DNA from: Marispirochaeta sp.
GTDB taxonomy: Bacteria > Spirochaetota > Spirochaetia > JC444 > Marispirochaetaceae
Reading direction: 5' to 3'
Length of the DNA stretch: 64,000 nucleotides
Assembly: GCF_963668165.1 (NCBI RefSeq)
Contig: NZ_OY764211.1
Coordinates: 620,001-684,000, forward strand
In this document: piece after piece, positions 8,321 through 17,700 of the stretch
How positions within the stretch are numbered: the stretch's first letter is position 1
How the letters are laid out: every line of letters begins with the position of its first letter
Notes under the pieces: generated by a model
The model's input: the letters and a program-made list of their open reading frames with translations, nothing else
The model's database searches: none
What the model was told of the DNA's origin: nothing
Position numbers and translations under genes: made by a program

Positions 8321-9022
8321 ATGACGAAAAAAGCTGGTCTTGAGCCGATTGTAAAAGAGCCCCTTAAAAAGGCCTTAATGAAACAACTTACACGCTTTAT
8401 ATGGAACGATCTTGAAGATGGTGACAAGCTCCCAACGGAAAAGGAGCTTTCCGACCAACTGCAGGTCGGGAGAAGCTCGATCCGCGAGGCCCTGCGCTCT
8501 ATAGAAGCCATGGGATTACTCGAGGTTCACCGGGGTTCAGGTTATTATGTAACCAAGAAAACCGGAAATCTTATCCGGGGCCCAATCGAACTTGTCCTGT
8601 CTCAGGACACCCAGCCTCTTTTCGAAATTATAGAAGCCAGGGCAATCTTTGAGTCCGCTTTAGCCGATCTGATCATTCAACGAATATCGGATAAGGAAAT
8701 TACTGAAGCCGAAGCCGCTGTGCAGGAATTGAAAGAGAATGTAGACAATCCCGACAAAGCCCTGGCGGCGGATCATCGTTTTCATAAAATTCTCTACGAG
8801 GCAGTTCACAACACGGTAGTATTTCATATCCACGATCTTGTTAGTCAGATTATCAAGAACATACCGGGAAGTTACCTTCATTCAAGGGATTACACCGAAG
8901 ATACCTACTATTTTCATGACAAAATGCTGCAGGCACTTAGAAACCGTGACGGCAATGCTCTGCGCGAGGCTATAAACGCACACAACAAGTGGATTTACAA
9001 GGTATTCAAACTGGAAATATAA
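8321..9022 (+). CDS. GntR family transcriptional regulator, FadR subfamily (FCD domain)
   Basis: A 233-residue regulator with an N-terminal winged helix (about residues 15-80: DGDKLPTEKELSDQLQVGRSSIREALRSIE is the classic GntR helix-turn-helix, shown here only as part of that span) and a C-terminal all-helical FCD ligand domain containing the metal-ligand-type pattern D..FH..L around residue 148 (ADHRFHKILYEAVHN). FadR-subfamily members with FCD domains usually sense sugar acids or other small carboxylates and repress the adjacent catabolic operon. It is divergent from the SDR-transaldolase-isomerase operon and probably controls it and itself through the inverted repeat in the shared promoter region. 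Confidence 0.92.
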   Translation: MTKKAGLEPIVKEPLKKALMKQLTRFIWNDLEDGDKLPTEKELSDQLQVGRSSIREALRSIEAMGLLEVHRGSGYYVTKKTGNLIRGPIELVLSQDTQPLFEIIEARAIFESALADLIIQRISDKEITEAEAAVQELKENVDNPDKALAADHRFHKILYEAVHNTVVFHIHDLVSQIIKNIPGSYLHSRDYTEDTYYFHDKMLQALRNRDGNALREAINAHNKWIYKVFKLEI

Positions 9023-9054
9023 GAAAGATGATACACCCTGAAGGAACGGCTCGA

Positions 9055-9083
9055 TTGACTTTTTTGTCCCGGAAAACTATACT
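9055..9083 (+). promoter_or_regulatory. Strong putative sigma-70 promoter upstream of the zinc-ribbon miniprotein
   Basis: TTGACT (9055-9060), exactly 17 bases, then TATACT (9078-9083). This near-consensus promoter lies about 70 bases before the start codon of the 64-residue protein, suggesting high expression. Confidence 0.7.
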
Positions 9084-9153
9084 TTAGCACTGCATATGGA
9101 TAGACTCCCGGGACGGGATAATACAAGTACCATACTAGACAAGAGGAGCATGT

Positions 9154-9348
9154 ATGTCTAAGGCAAATAGAGGAAGCGGTATCCGCGATAAAGTAAAAAG
9201 CGGACGGGGGGCCTGTCCCCTCTGTAAAAGAAGCGGGATCAAGGTGACCTACGAAGTAGAACTGAAGGAAAACAAATATATGGTCTGTAAACAGTGCAAG
9301 GCAGCACTGGCCCACGATAAGCTTCAGGACAGCGTCGCGGCGCTGTAA
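9154..9348 (+). CDS. Small zinc-ribbon protein of unknown function
   Basis: A 64-residue basic protein with two CxxC knuckles, CPLCK near residue 22 and CKQCK near residue 47, separated by a 20-residue beta-rich stretch: a minimal zinc ribbon. The N-terminus is rich in Lys, Arg and Gly, consistent with RNA or ribosome contact. It has a strong promoter (9055-9083), a gagg SD (9145-9148) and its own intrinsic terminator, so it is a monocistronic, probably well-expressed gene. I do not recognise a named family; it resembles small conserved spirochaetal zinc-ribbon proteins. It is not bL28, which is encoded separately at 57134-57322. Confidence 0.72.
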   Translation: MSKANRGSGIRDKVKSGRGACPLCKRSGIKVTYEVELKENKYMVCKQCKAALAHDKLQDSVAAL

Positions 9349-9370
9349 GCATCCAGACCTTAATAAGTAC

Positions 9371-9403
9371 CGGCATCCTGATTCTCAGGATGCTGTTTTT
9401 TTA
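9371..9403 (+). terminator. Intrinsic terminator after the zinc-ribbon gene
   Basis: Perfect 9-bp stem (gcatcctga / tcaggatgc) with a 3-base loop followed by a run of seven T. It lies 22 bases after the stop codon. Confidence 0.88.
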
Positions 9404-9412
9404 TTGTAGAAA

Positions 9413-10702
9413 ATGGACAACAATCAAATTGTTATACTATATATCACACTGCTCTCCGCGGAATTTCTTTTTTCTCTGTTACTTCAATTCTTAAATCTGC
9501 ACAAACTAAAACAGGCTCAAATTTCCGGTCCCTATGCAGAAGAGTGGGTCCGGGAGCATTATGACAGGGAACTTTTTTCTACGGCACTTGTATACAACAG
9601 GGACCGCACTGTTTTTTCAATACTTGCGCTTACTATCAATATTATTCTTATCTTTTGGCTGGTACTTTGGGGAATACCGGGAATATTCGAAGATTTCTTT
9701 ATTCATCTTTTTGATAGTTTTTACATAGTAGGTATCGGTACCGTATTCAGTACAGCCTTTCTGATTACTGTTCCAGGTATCGCATTACGGGCGTATTCCG
9801 TTTTTGTCATAGAGGAACGGCACGGTTTTAACCGTATGAACTGCAGGCTTTTTATTCAGGATATTGTAAAAAGCGGATTTCTGACCCTTATCCTGGCACT
9901 GCCTTTGTCGTTTGCTATTTTATGGCTGGTACGGAGCCTCGGACCAATGTGGTGGCTCTACAGTTTCATGCTGACAGCGCTGTTGCAACTTCTTATTGCT
10001 TTTGTGTTTCCCGTACTGATTGCCCCGCTCTTCTATCGTTTTACCCCTTTGGAAGATGGTCCGCTGAAAGAGCGTTTGCAGGTGCTGACTGATAGAACAG
10101 GGTTCATCTTCAAATCTATTCAAGTCATCGACGGCAGCCGCAGAAGCGCTCATTCCAACGCCTTTTTCTCCGGATTCGGCTCTTCCAGGCGGATAGCTTT
10201 GTTTGATACCTTGATGGATTCACTCTCAAACGAGCAGATCGAGGCTGTTGTTGCTCATGAACTGGGACACGCTGCACTGCGTCACACTATCAGACAGGTC
10301 GTCAGCTCCCTGTTCATTCTTTTTGGTGCCTTTGCCCTCTTAGGACAGATGTTGAACTGGGATGGACTCTTCCCGGTTTTTGGTTTTCAGTCCGCGTCTG
10401 TCTATGCCCTGCTGGTTATTGTTCTCTTTTTCAGCTCGCCTGTAACTTTCTGGCTGTCGCCACTTGCATCCTTTTTTTCGCGCCGCAGGGAGTATGCCGC
10501 AGATGCTTTTGCACAGGAGTACTGCGGGGATTACCGGCCCCTTGCTGACGGGCTGGTAAAGCTCCATCAGAATAACAAATCAAATCCGGTTCCTCATCCA
10601 CTCTACAGCTTTTTTCACTTCAGCCACCCTACAGTGCCGGAAAGAATCGCGGCGATGAAAAAGCGTTCGTTGGAGAGCGGCAGGGATACTACCAGCCCTT
10701 GA
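9413..10702 (+). CDS. M48 family metalloprotease, CAAX prenyl protease (Ste24/HtpX-like)
   Basis: A 429-residue multi-pass membrane metalloprotease. The zinc motif HELGHA is at His282-Glu283-His286, and the third ligand is the Glu in RREYAADAFA about 75 residues later, the Ste24-type arrangement. Hydrophobic helices precede the catalytic domain (about residues 5-25, 65-90, 100-125, 150-205) and two more follow HExxH. Full-length Ste24-like proteins are about 410-430 residues, so this one is complete. In bacteria they are thought to clear misfolded membrane proteins. It starts just after the terminator at 9371-9403 and overlaps the 3' end of the convergent capA-like gene by 14 bases. Confidence 0.9.
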   Translation: MDNNQIVILYITLLSAEFLFSLLLQFLNLHKLKQAQISGPYAEEWVREHYDRELFSTALVYNRDRTVFSILALTINIILIFWLVLWGIPGIFEDFFIHLFDSFYIVGIGTVFSTAFLITVPGIALRAYSVFVIEERHGFNRMNCRLFIQDIVKSGFLTLILALPLSFAILWLVRSLGPMWWLYSFMLTALLQLLIAFVFPVLIAPLFYRFTPLEDGPLKERLQVLTDRTGFIFKSIQVIDGSRRSAHSNAFFSGFGSSRRIALFDTLMDSLSNEQIEAVVAHELGHAALRHTIRQVVSSLFILFGAFALLGQMLNWDGLFPVFGFQSASVYALLVIVLFFSSPVTFWLSPLASFFSRRREYAADAFAQEYCGDYRPLADGLVKLHQNNKSNPVPHPLYSFFHFSHPTVPERIAAMKKRSLESGRDTTSP

Positions 10703-12131
10703 GAGCATCTGATAATTCTTTGAATTGCTGAATAATTCGGCCGCTCCTGTCCTTTTTTACATAGGGACCATCAATCTGAACCGGAATATCCCGGCGATAC
10801 AGTATTTTGTCGCCGCATATTCCAAGAGAAGCGACTAGTGAATCCTCAGCGTAGGGCATCTCTTCCATCCCGTTAAAAAGGAAATTCCCCAGAGAGTAGT
10901 AAATAATTCCGCCATTGTAATGCTCGACTCCCTGAAGTACGTGAGGGTGTGAGCCAAGGACAATATCCGCACCTGCATCAATGAGAGATCTGTACCGGTT
11001 CCGCTGTTCGGTATCCGGATAGCGCTGCCACTCGTGTCCGCCGTGCACCATTACGATATCTATGCCTTCTTCTTCAGAGAAGTCTGCAATTACAGAGAGA
11101 GCATCCTCTCCATACCAGAGAATCCCGGCCTGACGATCCGAGACCCGGGCCTGAAACTGACCATCAAATCCATTCCTTTCTCTGGGGTAGGCGCCGACAG
11201 AAAGAATGCGAAAGGTTGAATCACCAATAGAAAAAATCGCTGGTTCAAGAGCCTCCTGCAGAGAGGTCCCCGCTCCGGATGTACGTATCCCATACTCCCG
11301 CAGATACCCCAGAGTATCGAGAAGTCCCTCCTCCCCGTAGTCATAGCAGTGATTATTGGTAAGAGAAAGATAGTCAAATCCAGTCTGTCCTAAAGGCTTA
11401 AGAACCTCCGGGCGGAATCTAAAGTTGAAGCTCTTAGGAGTTTTACTGCCGTTACGGGTAACTGCTCCCTCCAGGTTGCCCATCAATAAATCAAAACCGG
11501 ACAAATGGGGTAAAAGATCAGAAAAGATCCGCTCCTTGCCGTCCGCCTGATCTATCAGTACGTCCTCTATACCCCGCTGCAGCATCATGTCTCCGACTGC
11601 ACCAATCCATATAAGGTCAGGAGAAGCCTCTGAGTAAACAGTATCAAGATAATCAGCCAGGGCAGTTTCAATTTTTTTTTGTAGTGCGGGATTCGGCTCA
11701 ATTTTCCAGGTAAGATCAATAAACTTCCATCTGACCAGAGGATAACCGATATCTGCGGGGGTAAAACCGTCTACCATGATCCCCAAACCGGAATGTTCCC
11801 ACTCATCCAGGGGTACAAGTTCAAAACCCTCGTCCTTAATTTCATTCAGACTCATCGAGTTTCTGTAGTCCCCTGGACTTCTCAAAGGAACGAGGAATTC
11901 ATTTGAATAGATAAATCGTCTTTTTCCTTCCGCTCCCAGGGACTCACCTAAGGATAGAACAAGATCGGGTTTTTTAGCATTCTCTTTTTCGTATAGAGAA
12001 AACCCATCAGGAAGGGTAAAATTCTCAGGATCAATTACCCCGCCTTGAAAAGACACTGTAACAGGGTTTTCTGCCATGCAGGAGATAAGGGATAAAATAC
12101 TAACAAGAAAAAAAGGGACTGCTTTAATCAT
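10689..12131 (-). CDS. CapA family lipoprotein (PGA_cap metallophosphoesterase-like domain)
   Basis: The C-terminal 300 residues match the CapA/PGA_cap fold, a calcineurin-like phosphoesterase relative: GAVGDMMLQRG, MGNLEGAVT, SLTNNHCYDYGEEGL, MVHGGHEWQ, and GSHPHVLQG with YSLGNFLF. I place the start at 12131 because the resulting N-terminus is a short lipoprotein signal ending in lipobox LISC (Cys18), giving 480 residues; longer in-frame starts would run into the divergent gene. An N-terminal region of about 170 residues looks like a solute-binding-type domain. CapA proteins act in poly-gamma-glutamate synthesis in bacilli, but most homologues are of unknown function. No capB or capC is nearby. 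Confidence 0.83.
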   Translation of the reverse strand: MIKAVPFFLVSILSLISCMAENPVTVSFQGGVIDPENFTLPDGFSLYEKENAKKPDLVLSLGESLGAEGKRRFIYSNEFLVPLRSPGDYRNSMSLNEIKDEGFELVPLDEWEHSGLGIMVDGFTPADIGYPLVRWKFIDLTWKIEPNPALQKKIETALADYLDTVYSEASPDLIWIGAVGDMMLQRGIEDVLIDQADGKERIFSDLLPHLSGFDLLMGNLEGAVTRNGSKTPKSFNFRFRPEVLKPLGQTGFDYLSLTNNHCYDYGEEGLLDTLGYLREYGIRTSGAGTSLQEALEPAIFSIGDSTFRILSVGAYPRERNGFDGQFQARVSDRQAGILWYGEDALSVIADFSEEEGIDIVMVHGGHEWQRYPDTEQRNRYRSLIDAGADIVLGSHPHVLQGVEHYNGGIIYYSLGNFLFNGMEEMPYAEDSLVASLGICGDKILYRRDIPVQIDGPYVKKDRSGRIIQQFKELSDALKGW

Positions 12132-12156
12132 GGCTTTGGAGTATAGTATAAACATT

Positions 12157-12420
12157 ATGAAAATTGAAACAGGGAAATGGTATGCTCCCCGGTACAGCGG
12201 CAGAAAGGTTCCGCTGTATAAGATAAAACACATTGCCGGGAACGAAATCATTATGGAGATATGGGAATTCGACAAGAAATCATGCAGTGTCAGCCCGGTA
12301 GACAAATATGTTCCTGTTGATAAATTCTTCTTTGAAAACAAAAGCCAGGCAGAGGGTATCCTTCCTGTGGAAGGGGAGTTCAAGGAGGAACTCAGTCTTC
12401 CTGATCTTGGAGAACTGTAA
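12157..12420 (+). CDS. Small hypothetical protein, 87 residues
   Basis: I do not recognise the family. The product is a charged, soluble 87-residue protein with a beta-rich start (GKWYAPRYSGRKVPLYKIK) and an acidic end. It starts 25 bases from the divergent capA-like start, and its stop is followed after one base by the ybaK start, so it is probably cotranscribed with ybaK. An upstream in-frame extension to 12076 exists but would lie across the capA signal sequence and is less likely. No good SD is visible (ggag at 12138-12141 is rather far). Confidence 0.65.
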   Translation: MKIETGKWYAPRYSGRKVPLYKIKHIAGNEIIMEIWEFDKKSCSVSPVDKYVPVDKFFFENKSQAEGILPVEGEFKEELSLPDLGEL

Positions 12421-12421
12421 A

Positions 12422-12889
12422 ATGACACCTGCCGTAAAGACCCTGAAGAACTCCGGTCTTGCGTATAGACTCCATGAATATATTCATGATCCCAGGGCTG
12501 CCTCGTTCGGACCCGAAGCCGCAGAGAAGCTCGGGGTGGAACCATCCAGGGTTTTCAAGACGCTTGTTCTGTGCTCCGCCGCCGGAGAATATTCTGCCTG
12601 GATGCTGCCGGTCGACCGGCATCTTGATTTAAAAGAAGCAGCCCGAATAAGCGGAGAAAAAAAGATGGAACTTTCCGATCCAAAAGAAGCTGAACGGATA
12701 ACCGGATACATCGTGGGAGGAATCAGTCCTTTAGGACAAAAAAAGAGACTCCCCTTATTCATCGATTCCCGGGCGCTTGAACATAAGACCATACTGTTCA
12801 GCGGCGGGAAAAGGGGACTTCAGATTGAGATGGCCCCATCGGATTTTATTAAAATCAGCAGTGCGGCTGCTTCGGGAAATTTTTCATAG
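12422..12889 (+). CDS. ybaK: Cys-tRNA(Pro)/Cys-tRNA(Cys) deacylase YbaK
   Basis: A 155-residue YbaK/EbsC-type editing protein. Typical features are an N-terminal PAVKTLKNSGLAYRLHEY, the VFKTLVL strand whose Lys is conserved in the active site, the block YIVGGISPLGQKKRLPLFID, and ILFSGGKRGLQIEMAPSDF near the end. The family hydrolyses mischarged Cys-tRNA(Pro) in trans. The ATG at 12422 follows the upstream stop by one base and gives the expected family length; an in-frame start at 12308 would add 38 residues inside the upstream gene. A tRNA-Tyr gene follows on the same strand but has its own promoter. Confidence 0.92.
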   Translation: MTPAVKTLKNSGLAYRLHEYIHDPRAASFGPEAAEKLGVEPSRVFKTLVLCSAAGEYSAWMLPVDRHLDLKEAARISGEKKMELSDPKEAERITGYIVGGISPLGQKKRLPLFIDSRALEHKTILFSGGKRGLQIEMAPSDFIKISSAAASGNFS

Positions 12890-12912
12890 TATGCCGATTT
12901 ATAGTGGATCTA

Positions 12913-12941
12913 TTGACACGTTTTTTCCTCTGTGGTATGTT
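12913..12941 (+). promoter_or_regulatory. Promoter of the tRNA-Tyr gene
   Basis: Perfect -35 TTGACA (12913-12918), 17-base spacer, TATGTT (12936-12941). The predicted start point is about five bases before the mature tRNA 5' end. Confidence 0.75.
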
Positions 12942-12952
12942 GCTGCCTGCCT

Positions 12953-13034
12953 GGGGAGGTTCCCGAGCGGTCAAAGGGGGCAGACTGTAAATCTGTTGGC
13001 TCAGCCTTCGAAGGTTCGAATCCTTCTCTCCCCA
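12953..13034 (+). tRNA. tRNA-Tyr (anticodon GTA)
   Basis: A class II tRNA with a long variable arm. Acceptor stem GGGGAGG pairs with TCTCCCC (one G-T) with discriminator A at 13034; the anticodon loop CTGTAAA places GTA at 12987-12989; the T arm contains GGTTCGAATCC. CCA is not encoded (the sequence continues acg). Confidence 0.96.
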
Positions 13035-13037
13035 CGA

Positions 13038-13069
13038 GGCTCTCTTGACGATCAAGAGAGCCTTTTTTA
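13038..13069 (+). terminator. Intrinsic terminator after tRNA-Tyr
   Basis: Perfect 11-bp stem (ggctctcttga / tcaagagagcc) with a cga loop followed by six T, four bases after the tRNA. Confidence 0.92.
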
Positions 13070-13135
13070 TTTTTACTGTCAATGGTATATCCTTTGTATG
13101 TGGCAATTATCCCGGTTATACAAGGACACTAGGTA

Positions 13136-13582
13136 ATGAATACTCCATTCTATTCGAAGGGGCTCCGTTTCGATTGTACTGGATGCTCACGCTGTTGTCG
13201 GTATGAACCGGGCTATGTCTTTCTTTCAGAAACGGATCTCTTGCGCCTCTGCGCCTGCCGAGGATTGGATCGTTCGGAGTTTATCCATAGCTACTGCAGA
13301 ACCATTAACCTGAACGGCTTTTTCCGTATCAGCCTTATAGAAAAAGAGAATTACGACTGTATTTTCTGGCAGGACGGCGGCTGCAGTGTATACGAGTCCA
13401 GACCTGTGCAATGCCGTACTTATCCCTTCTGGGAGCCTTTTTTATCGGATAAGGATGAATGGGAGTCCCTGGCCCGGGAATGTCCGGGTGTTAACAAAGG
13501 CAGGCTCTATTCACAAAAAGAGATAGAAGCCCTGATAGAAGCCCGGCAGATAGAGTCTTTACTGAGTGGTGACGACCTATGA
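13136..13582 (+). CDS. YkgJ family cysteine cluster protein
   Basis: A 148-residue protein of the YkgJ/UPF0153 zinc- or iron-chelating family. The N-terminal CTGCSRCCRYEPG (Cys near 15, 18, 21, 22) and the later CIFWQDGGCSVYESRPVQCRTYPF supply the conserved cysteines; the final part is a helix. The chemical role of the family is not settled; metal binding is the accepted guess. Its stop overlaps the next ATG (ATGA), so it is coupled to the MBL hydrolase gene, and a 69-residue protein follows. Confidence 0.88.
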   Translation: MNTPFYSKGLRFDCTGCSRCCRYEPGYVFLSETDLLRLCACRGLDRSEFIHSYCRTINLNGFFRISLIEKENYDCIFWQDGGCSVYESRPVQCRTYPFWEPFLSDKDEWESLARECPGVNKGRLYSQKEIEALIEARQIESLLSGDDL

Positions 13583-14523
13583 AAGTCCGCTTCTGGGGAG
13601 TCCGAGGCTCAATTCCAACCCCTTTGAGCAGCCGGCAGATACAGAGCCGCATTGCAGCGGTTGTCCAGCGTATAGAGCCCCATCACCTGGAGAATCAGCA
13701 GAGCAGGGAAAGATTTCTGCACGATTTGCCCCCCTATATTATGGGAACTGTCGGAGGAAACACCACCTGCCTGGAAGTCCGGCTTAAGGATAACACGACG
13801 ATCATCATAGATGCTGGTTCCGGAATCCGGGAGTTAGGGGCTGCACTGAAAAAACAGGGAGAGCATATTCGGGTATATCATATTCTATTTACCCATTTTC
13901 ATTGGGATCACATTCAGGGGCTCCCGTTTTTTGCTCCCCAGGTTTATGACCCGCGCTGCGAGATCCACTTTTACAGCCCTGTACCAAATCTCAAAGCAAT
14001 CCTTGAGGAACAAATGCAAAAACCCTATTTTCCTATAAGCATGGAAAGTATGAACGCTGTACTCTTTTTCCACAAACTCAAAGGGAATACCATGGATATA
14101 GGACCAGTTACAGTTTCGTGGAGACCAATGAAGCATCCGGGAAATTCATATTCCTATAAAATACAGGAAGAGGACAGCGCGTTTATCTTTTCTTCTGACA
14201 CAGAACTCGTGCAGGGAGATTTTATTGAAAACCCGGAAAATACAGCCTTCTACCGCGGGGTCGATTCCCTTATAATGGACAGCCAGTACACCCTTGATGA
14301 GGCAATAGAAAAATATGATTGGGGCCATTCTTCCTATAGCCTTGCAGTAGATTTTGCGGTCACCTGGGGAATACGAAAACTGTATCTTTTTCATCATGAA
14401 CCCCAGTACGATGATAAAAAGCTCTACTCCATTGAGCAGTCTGCCCGCTGGTATCTGAATCACCAAAAAGACAGCAACCTGGAAATCTACTCTGCTATCG
14501 AGGGAATGGAGTTTGAATTATGA
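13579..14523 (+). CDS. MBL-fold metallo-hydrolase
   Basis: A 314-residue metallo-beta-lactamase fold protein. The N-terminus MKVRFWGVRGSIPTP is the first strand and loop of the PhnP/RNase Z/phosphodiesterase-like group. Metal-binding THFHWDH lies near residue 105; further ligands are likely in MKHPGNSYSYK, FSSDTE, MDSQYT and FHHEPQYDD. An insert between residues 15 and 60 distinguishes it from PhnP. The start overlaps the YkgJ-family stop, and its stop overlaps the following 69-residue gene, so the three form a tight operon. Spirochaetes and delta-proteobacteria often carry this type; a nucleotide or cyclic phosphodiester substrate is possible but not shown. Confidence 0.88.
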   Translation: MKVRFWGVRGSIPTPLSSRQIQSRIAAVVQRIEPHHLENQQSRERFLHDLPPYIMGTVGGNTTCLEVRLKDNTTIIIDAGSGIRELGAALKKQGEHIRVYHILFTHFHWDHIQGLPFFAPQVYDPRCEIHFYSPVPNLKAILEEQMQKPYFPISMESMNAVLFFHKLKGNTMDIGPVTVSWRPMKHPGNSYSYKIQEEDSAFIFSSDTELVQGDFIENPENTAFYRGVDSLIMDSQYTLDEAIEKYDWGHSSYSLAVDFAVTWGIRKLYLFHHEPQYDDKKLYSIEQSARWYLNHQKDSNLEIYSAIEGMEFEL

Positions 14524-14729
14524 TGGAACTTCCCATCACCATGAATACTCAGGAAATTGTCGGTCTCTTTTTGTTTTTGCGGGCCCGGGAGTCGGAACTT
14601 GATTCTGTTCTCTCCGCTCTGCATGAGCGTCTTTCGGGCCACCTGTACGAGAGATTATCAATCGATGAGATGGAGAATCTTCAGGATCTCTATGCTCAAA
14701 AGATTGATGTTCTGGAACAAAAAGGCTAA
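14520..14729 (+). CDS. Small hypothetical protein, 69 residues
   Basis: Not a family I recognise. The 69-residue product is acidic and predicted largely helical (EIVGLFLFLRARESELDS.. then ..SIDEMENLQDLYAQKIDVLEQKG), without a signal peptide or cysteines. It overlaps the MBL gene by four bases and ends 31 bases before the large OmpA-type gene, which has its own strong SD. Likely translated by coupling to the MBL gene. Confidence 0.7.
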   Translation: MMELPITMNTQEIVGLFLFLRARESELDSVLSALHERLSGHLYERLSIDEMENLQDLYAQKIDVLEQKG

Positions 14730-14760
14730 ATTTACACAGGTCTACATATCGGAGGGATCC

Positions 14761-17700
14761 ATGAACAGGTATAAGTGTTATCTGTCTCTAATAATTGTTG
14801 CGCTATTCGCGGCCGTGACTCCCCTGTACGGCGATTTTAATCCTCCTCCCGGAGAAGAGAGTTATTTTCGGATGCTTTCTCCCTGGACTCTGGGTGCGGG
14901 GCCCTCTGTTGTCTCCACCGACGCGCCTGCAGCCGCCACATGGAACCCGGCTTCCGCTGCCGCTGTTCAGCGAATGACCTTCGATATAGGCTATGTCGCT
15001 ATTTATGATACTGAGTATGACGAAGGTATCGCCGGCCACGCGGTTAATCTCGGAAACTCAATTCCCGGTAAACTCGGAGTATTCAGCTGGTCGGGACATT
15101 TTATCACCAGCGACTACGAAGGCCTTGATATTGGAACAATGGGTGCGATCAACCTGGGTTTCGCCAAGGATGTCTATGAAGACCTGTACGTCGGTACAGG
15201 ACTCAATCTATATGCCGGTTCCAACGATTCATCTGACTGGGGTTCGACCCTGGACATTGGCTTTATCCATTTCCCTGCAAGTTATCGCAGTTTGAATAAT
15301 TTTCGTTGGGGTATGACCGCCAAGGATGTCGGTTTGTGGTACAATCCTTCCGACGACTATTCTTCGATTCCTTCACCTTTCAGTCTGATGACTGGCGCTG
15401 CTTTTACCCCTGTCGAGAAAGAGGGTTTTGCCCTTGATCTCAGCTCCGACCTGATTCTGCCAAGTTTCCAGAATTTGCGCTGGAATGTCGGTCTCCTTGC
15501 ACATATCGATAATTTTCTGCAGGTTGGGGTCTCATCGACCCTCGACGCTCGTTCAATCTTTGACGGAGACTTTGAAGCGTACCGTTTCATTCCTTCCTTT
15601 GGTTTGCGCTTCTCCTTTCAAACTGATTTGTCAGGCGGCAATCTGATCGATTTGTCCGGCCGCGGTTGGGACAGAGGAGACATTCAGCCTCATATCGGTG
15701 TTGCACCGCTCGCCAACGGGGCCTGGGGCGCCGGAATGGGGGTTACTGTCCCTCTGGGAATTATTGACGATAAGGCACCGGAAATCGAGATCGATCTGGG
15801 AGATCTTCCTTATAACGAGGCAGAGGATAACTCAGAGGAAAATGATTCTGTATCTCTGCGCATACACTCCTTTGATGATCCATTTGACAATAACCTGAAC
15901 AAAGCCCTTGCAGTAAAAGGCCGCAAGAGCGGAAAAGTACGCAAGGATTACCAGCTGGTTCAGGCGGAAAATTCGAAGGAAGAAAAAAAGGTCGAAAAGA
16001 ATGTCCTGCATAAAATCCCTGAAGCGGTCTATATTTCTCCCGACAACGACGGGATCCAGGATGATCTCTCCTTTCCTTTTTCAATTCGCGACAGCCGATA
16101 TATTATGGGATATGCCCTGGAGATTCGGGATGAAAAGGGAAACCTTGTCCGGACCATCGGCAATAAAGAGGAACGGCCCCAGGAAATAACAGCCAGGGAC
16201 ATTTTCCGCCGCTTTTTTCAGAAAAAGAGCGGTATACCGATCCCGGAAAACCTTCGCTGGGACGGTACAAGCGAAGACGGGTCTCTTGTTCCTGACGGAG
16301 TATATTACTTTTCCCTCCATGCCTGGGACGATAACAATAACCGTTCCGAGACAAAGCCCTATCCGCTGGTGGTTGATATCAGGGATCCGGAAGTAGATAT
16401 CGAGAAGGTTCCTCCCCTGGAACTGATCTTTTCTCCCAACGACGATGGACAGAAGGATATTATTCAAATCAGTCAGAGCGGGACACTGGAAGAAACCTGG
16501 AAAATCAGAATCATTGGTGCAAACGACAGAACCGTTTTCAGCACCGAACTGAAAGACCAGGAGCCCGATACCTTTATCTGGGATGGCATGAATAATTCCG
16601 GTAATGTGGTCGCCGACGGGGTGTATACCTATACTATAAGCAGCATCGACAGGGCTGGTAATTCGGTGTCCCGTTCTGTGGAGAATATCATAGTCGACAC
16701 TCAGCCCCGGCCGGTATCCATATCCATAGATTCAGCATGGTTTTCTCCAAATGGAGACGGGGTACAGGACGAAATTCTTTTTACCCTGGATATCCCCACC
16801 CCGGAATCGCTTATCAGCTGGGACCTTGAAGTGCTTGATGCTTCACAGGGAATAAAATGGAGCACATCCGGAAGAAGCGATCCTCCATCGCGCTACAGTT
16901 TTGACGGACGCGGTTCTAATGGCGTCGTTTTGCCTGAAGGCAGCTACACGGCCCGTATTTCCGGTGTCTACCGTAACGGAAACTCTCCTAGCAAGACCTC
17001 TCCGAAATTTAACCTGGATGTAACACCTCCTTCTGCCACAGTAGCTGTTTCTCCACAGATTTTCTCTCCTGACGGAGACGGCAACCGGGACATTCTCCGC
17101 ATAACTCAGGACGCAAGTGTCGAGCATGAGTGGCAGGGACAAATAGTTGATTCTGAAAATCAGGTAGTCAGACAGTATCGCTGGATCGATCAGCCGGAAG
17201 CAGAAATGGAGTGGAACGGTACCTCCGAAGAGGGCTCAATAGCGGAAGATGGGGATTACCGTTATCTCCTTTCTGCAACAGACAGAGCGGGCAACTCATA
17301 TTCTGTTGAAAGCCGCAGTGTACGCTTAAGCACCAAGGAGACAGTTGTTGCCATCTTTACCGACACTGATGCCTTTTCTCCCAATGGCAACGGCGTTAAA
17401 GATGAAATACTGATTAAACCGAATGTAAAGGTCGCCGAAGGCGTAGAGTCCTATGTTATTACCATTCTGAATGCAGAAGGACAGGGGGTAAAAACCTTCA
17501 CCGGCAGCGGAGCTCTGGCTGACCAGTACCGGTGGGACGGAATCGGGGAGTCCGGTGCGAGAATGCCCGATGGAAGCTACCGGGCATCGATCAGAGTAAT
17601 CGACCGGAACGGAAGCGTTGCAGAATCTATATCCTCCAGTTTTATCATGGACCGGGTTGCCCCTCAGGCAGAACTCAGCGCCGCTTACACCCTTTTCTCT

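Noticed and set aside
9154..9348. Zinc-ribbon miniprotein as bL28 or another ribosomal protein
   Set aside because: Sequence between the CxxC pairs does not match bL28, and a true bL28 gene is present at 57134-57322.
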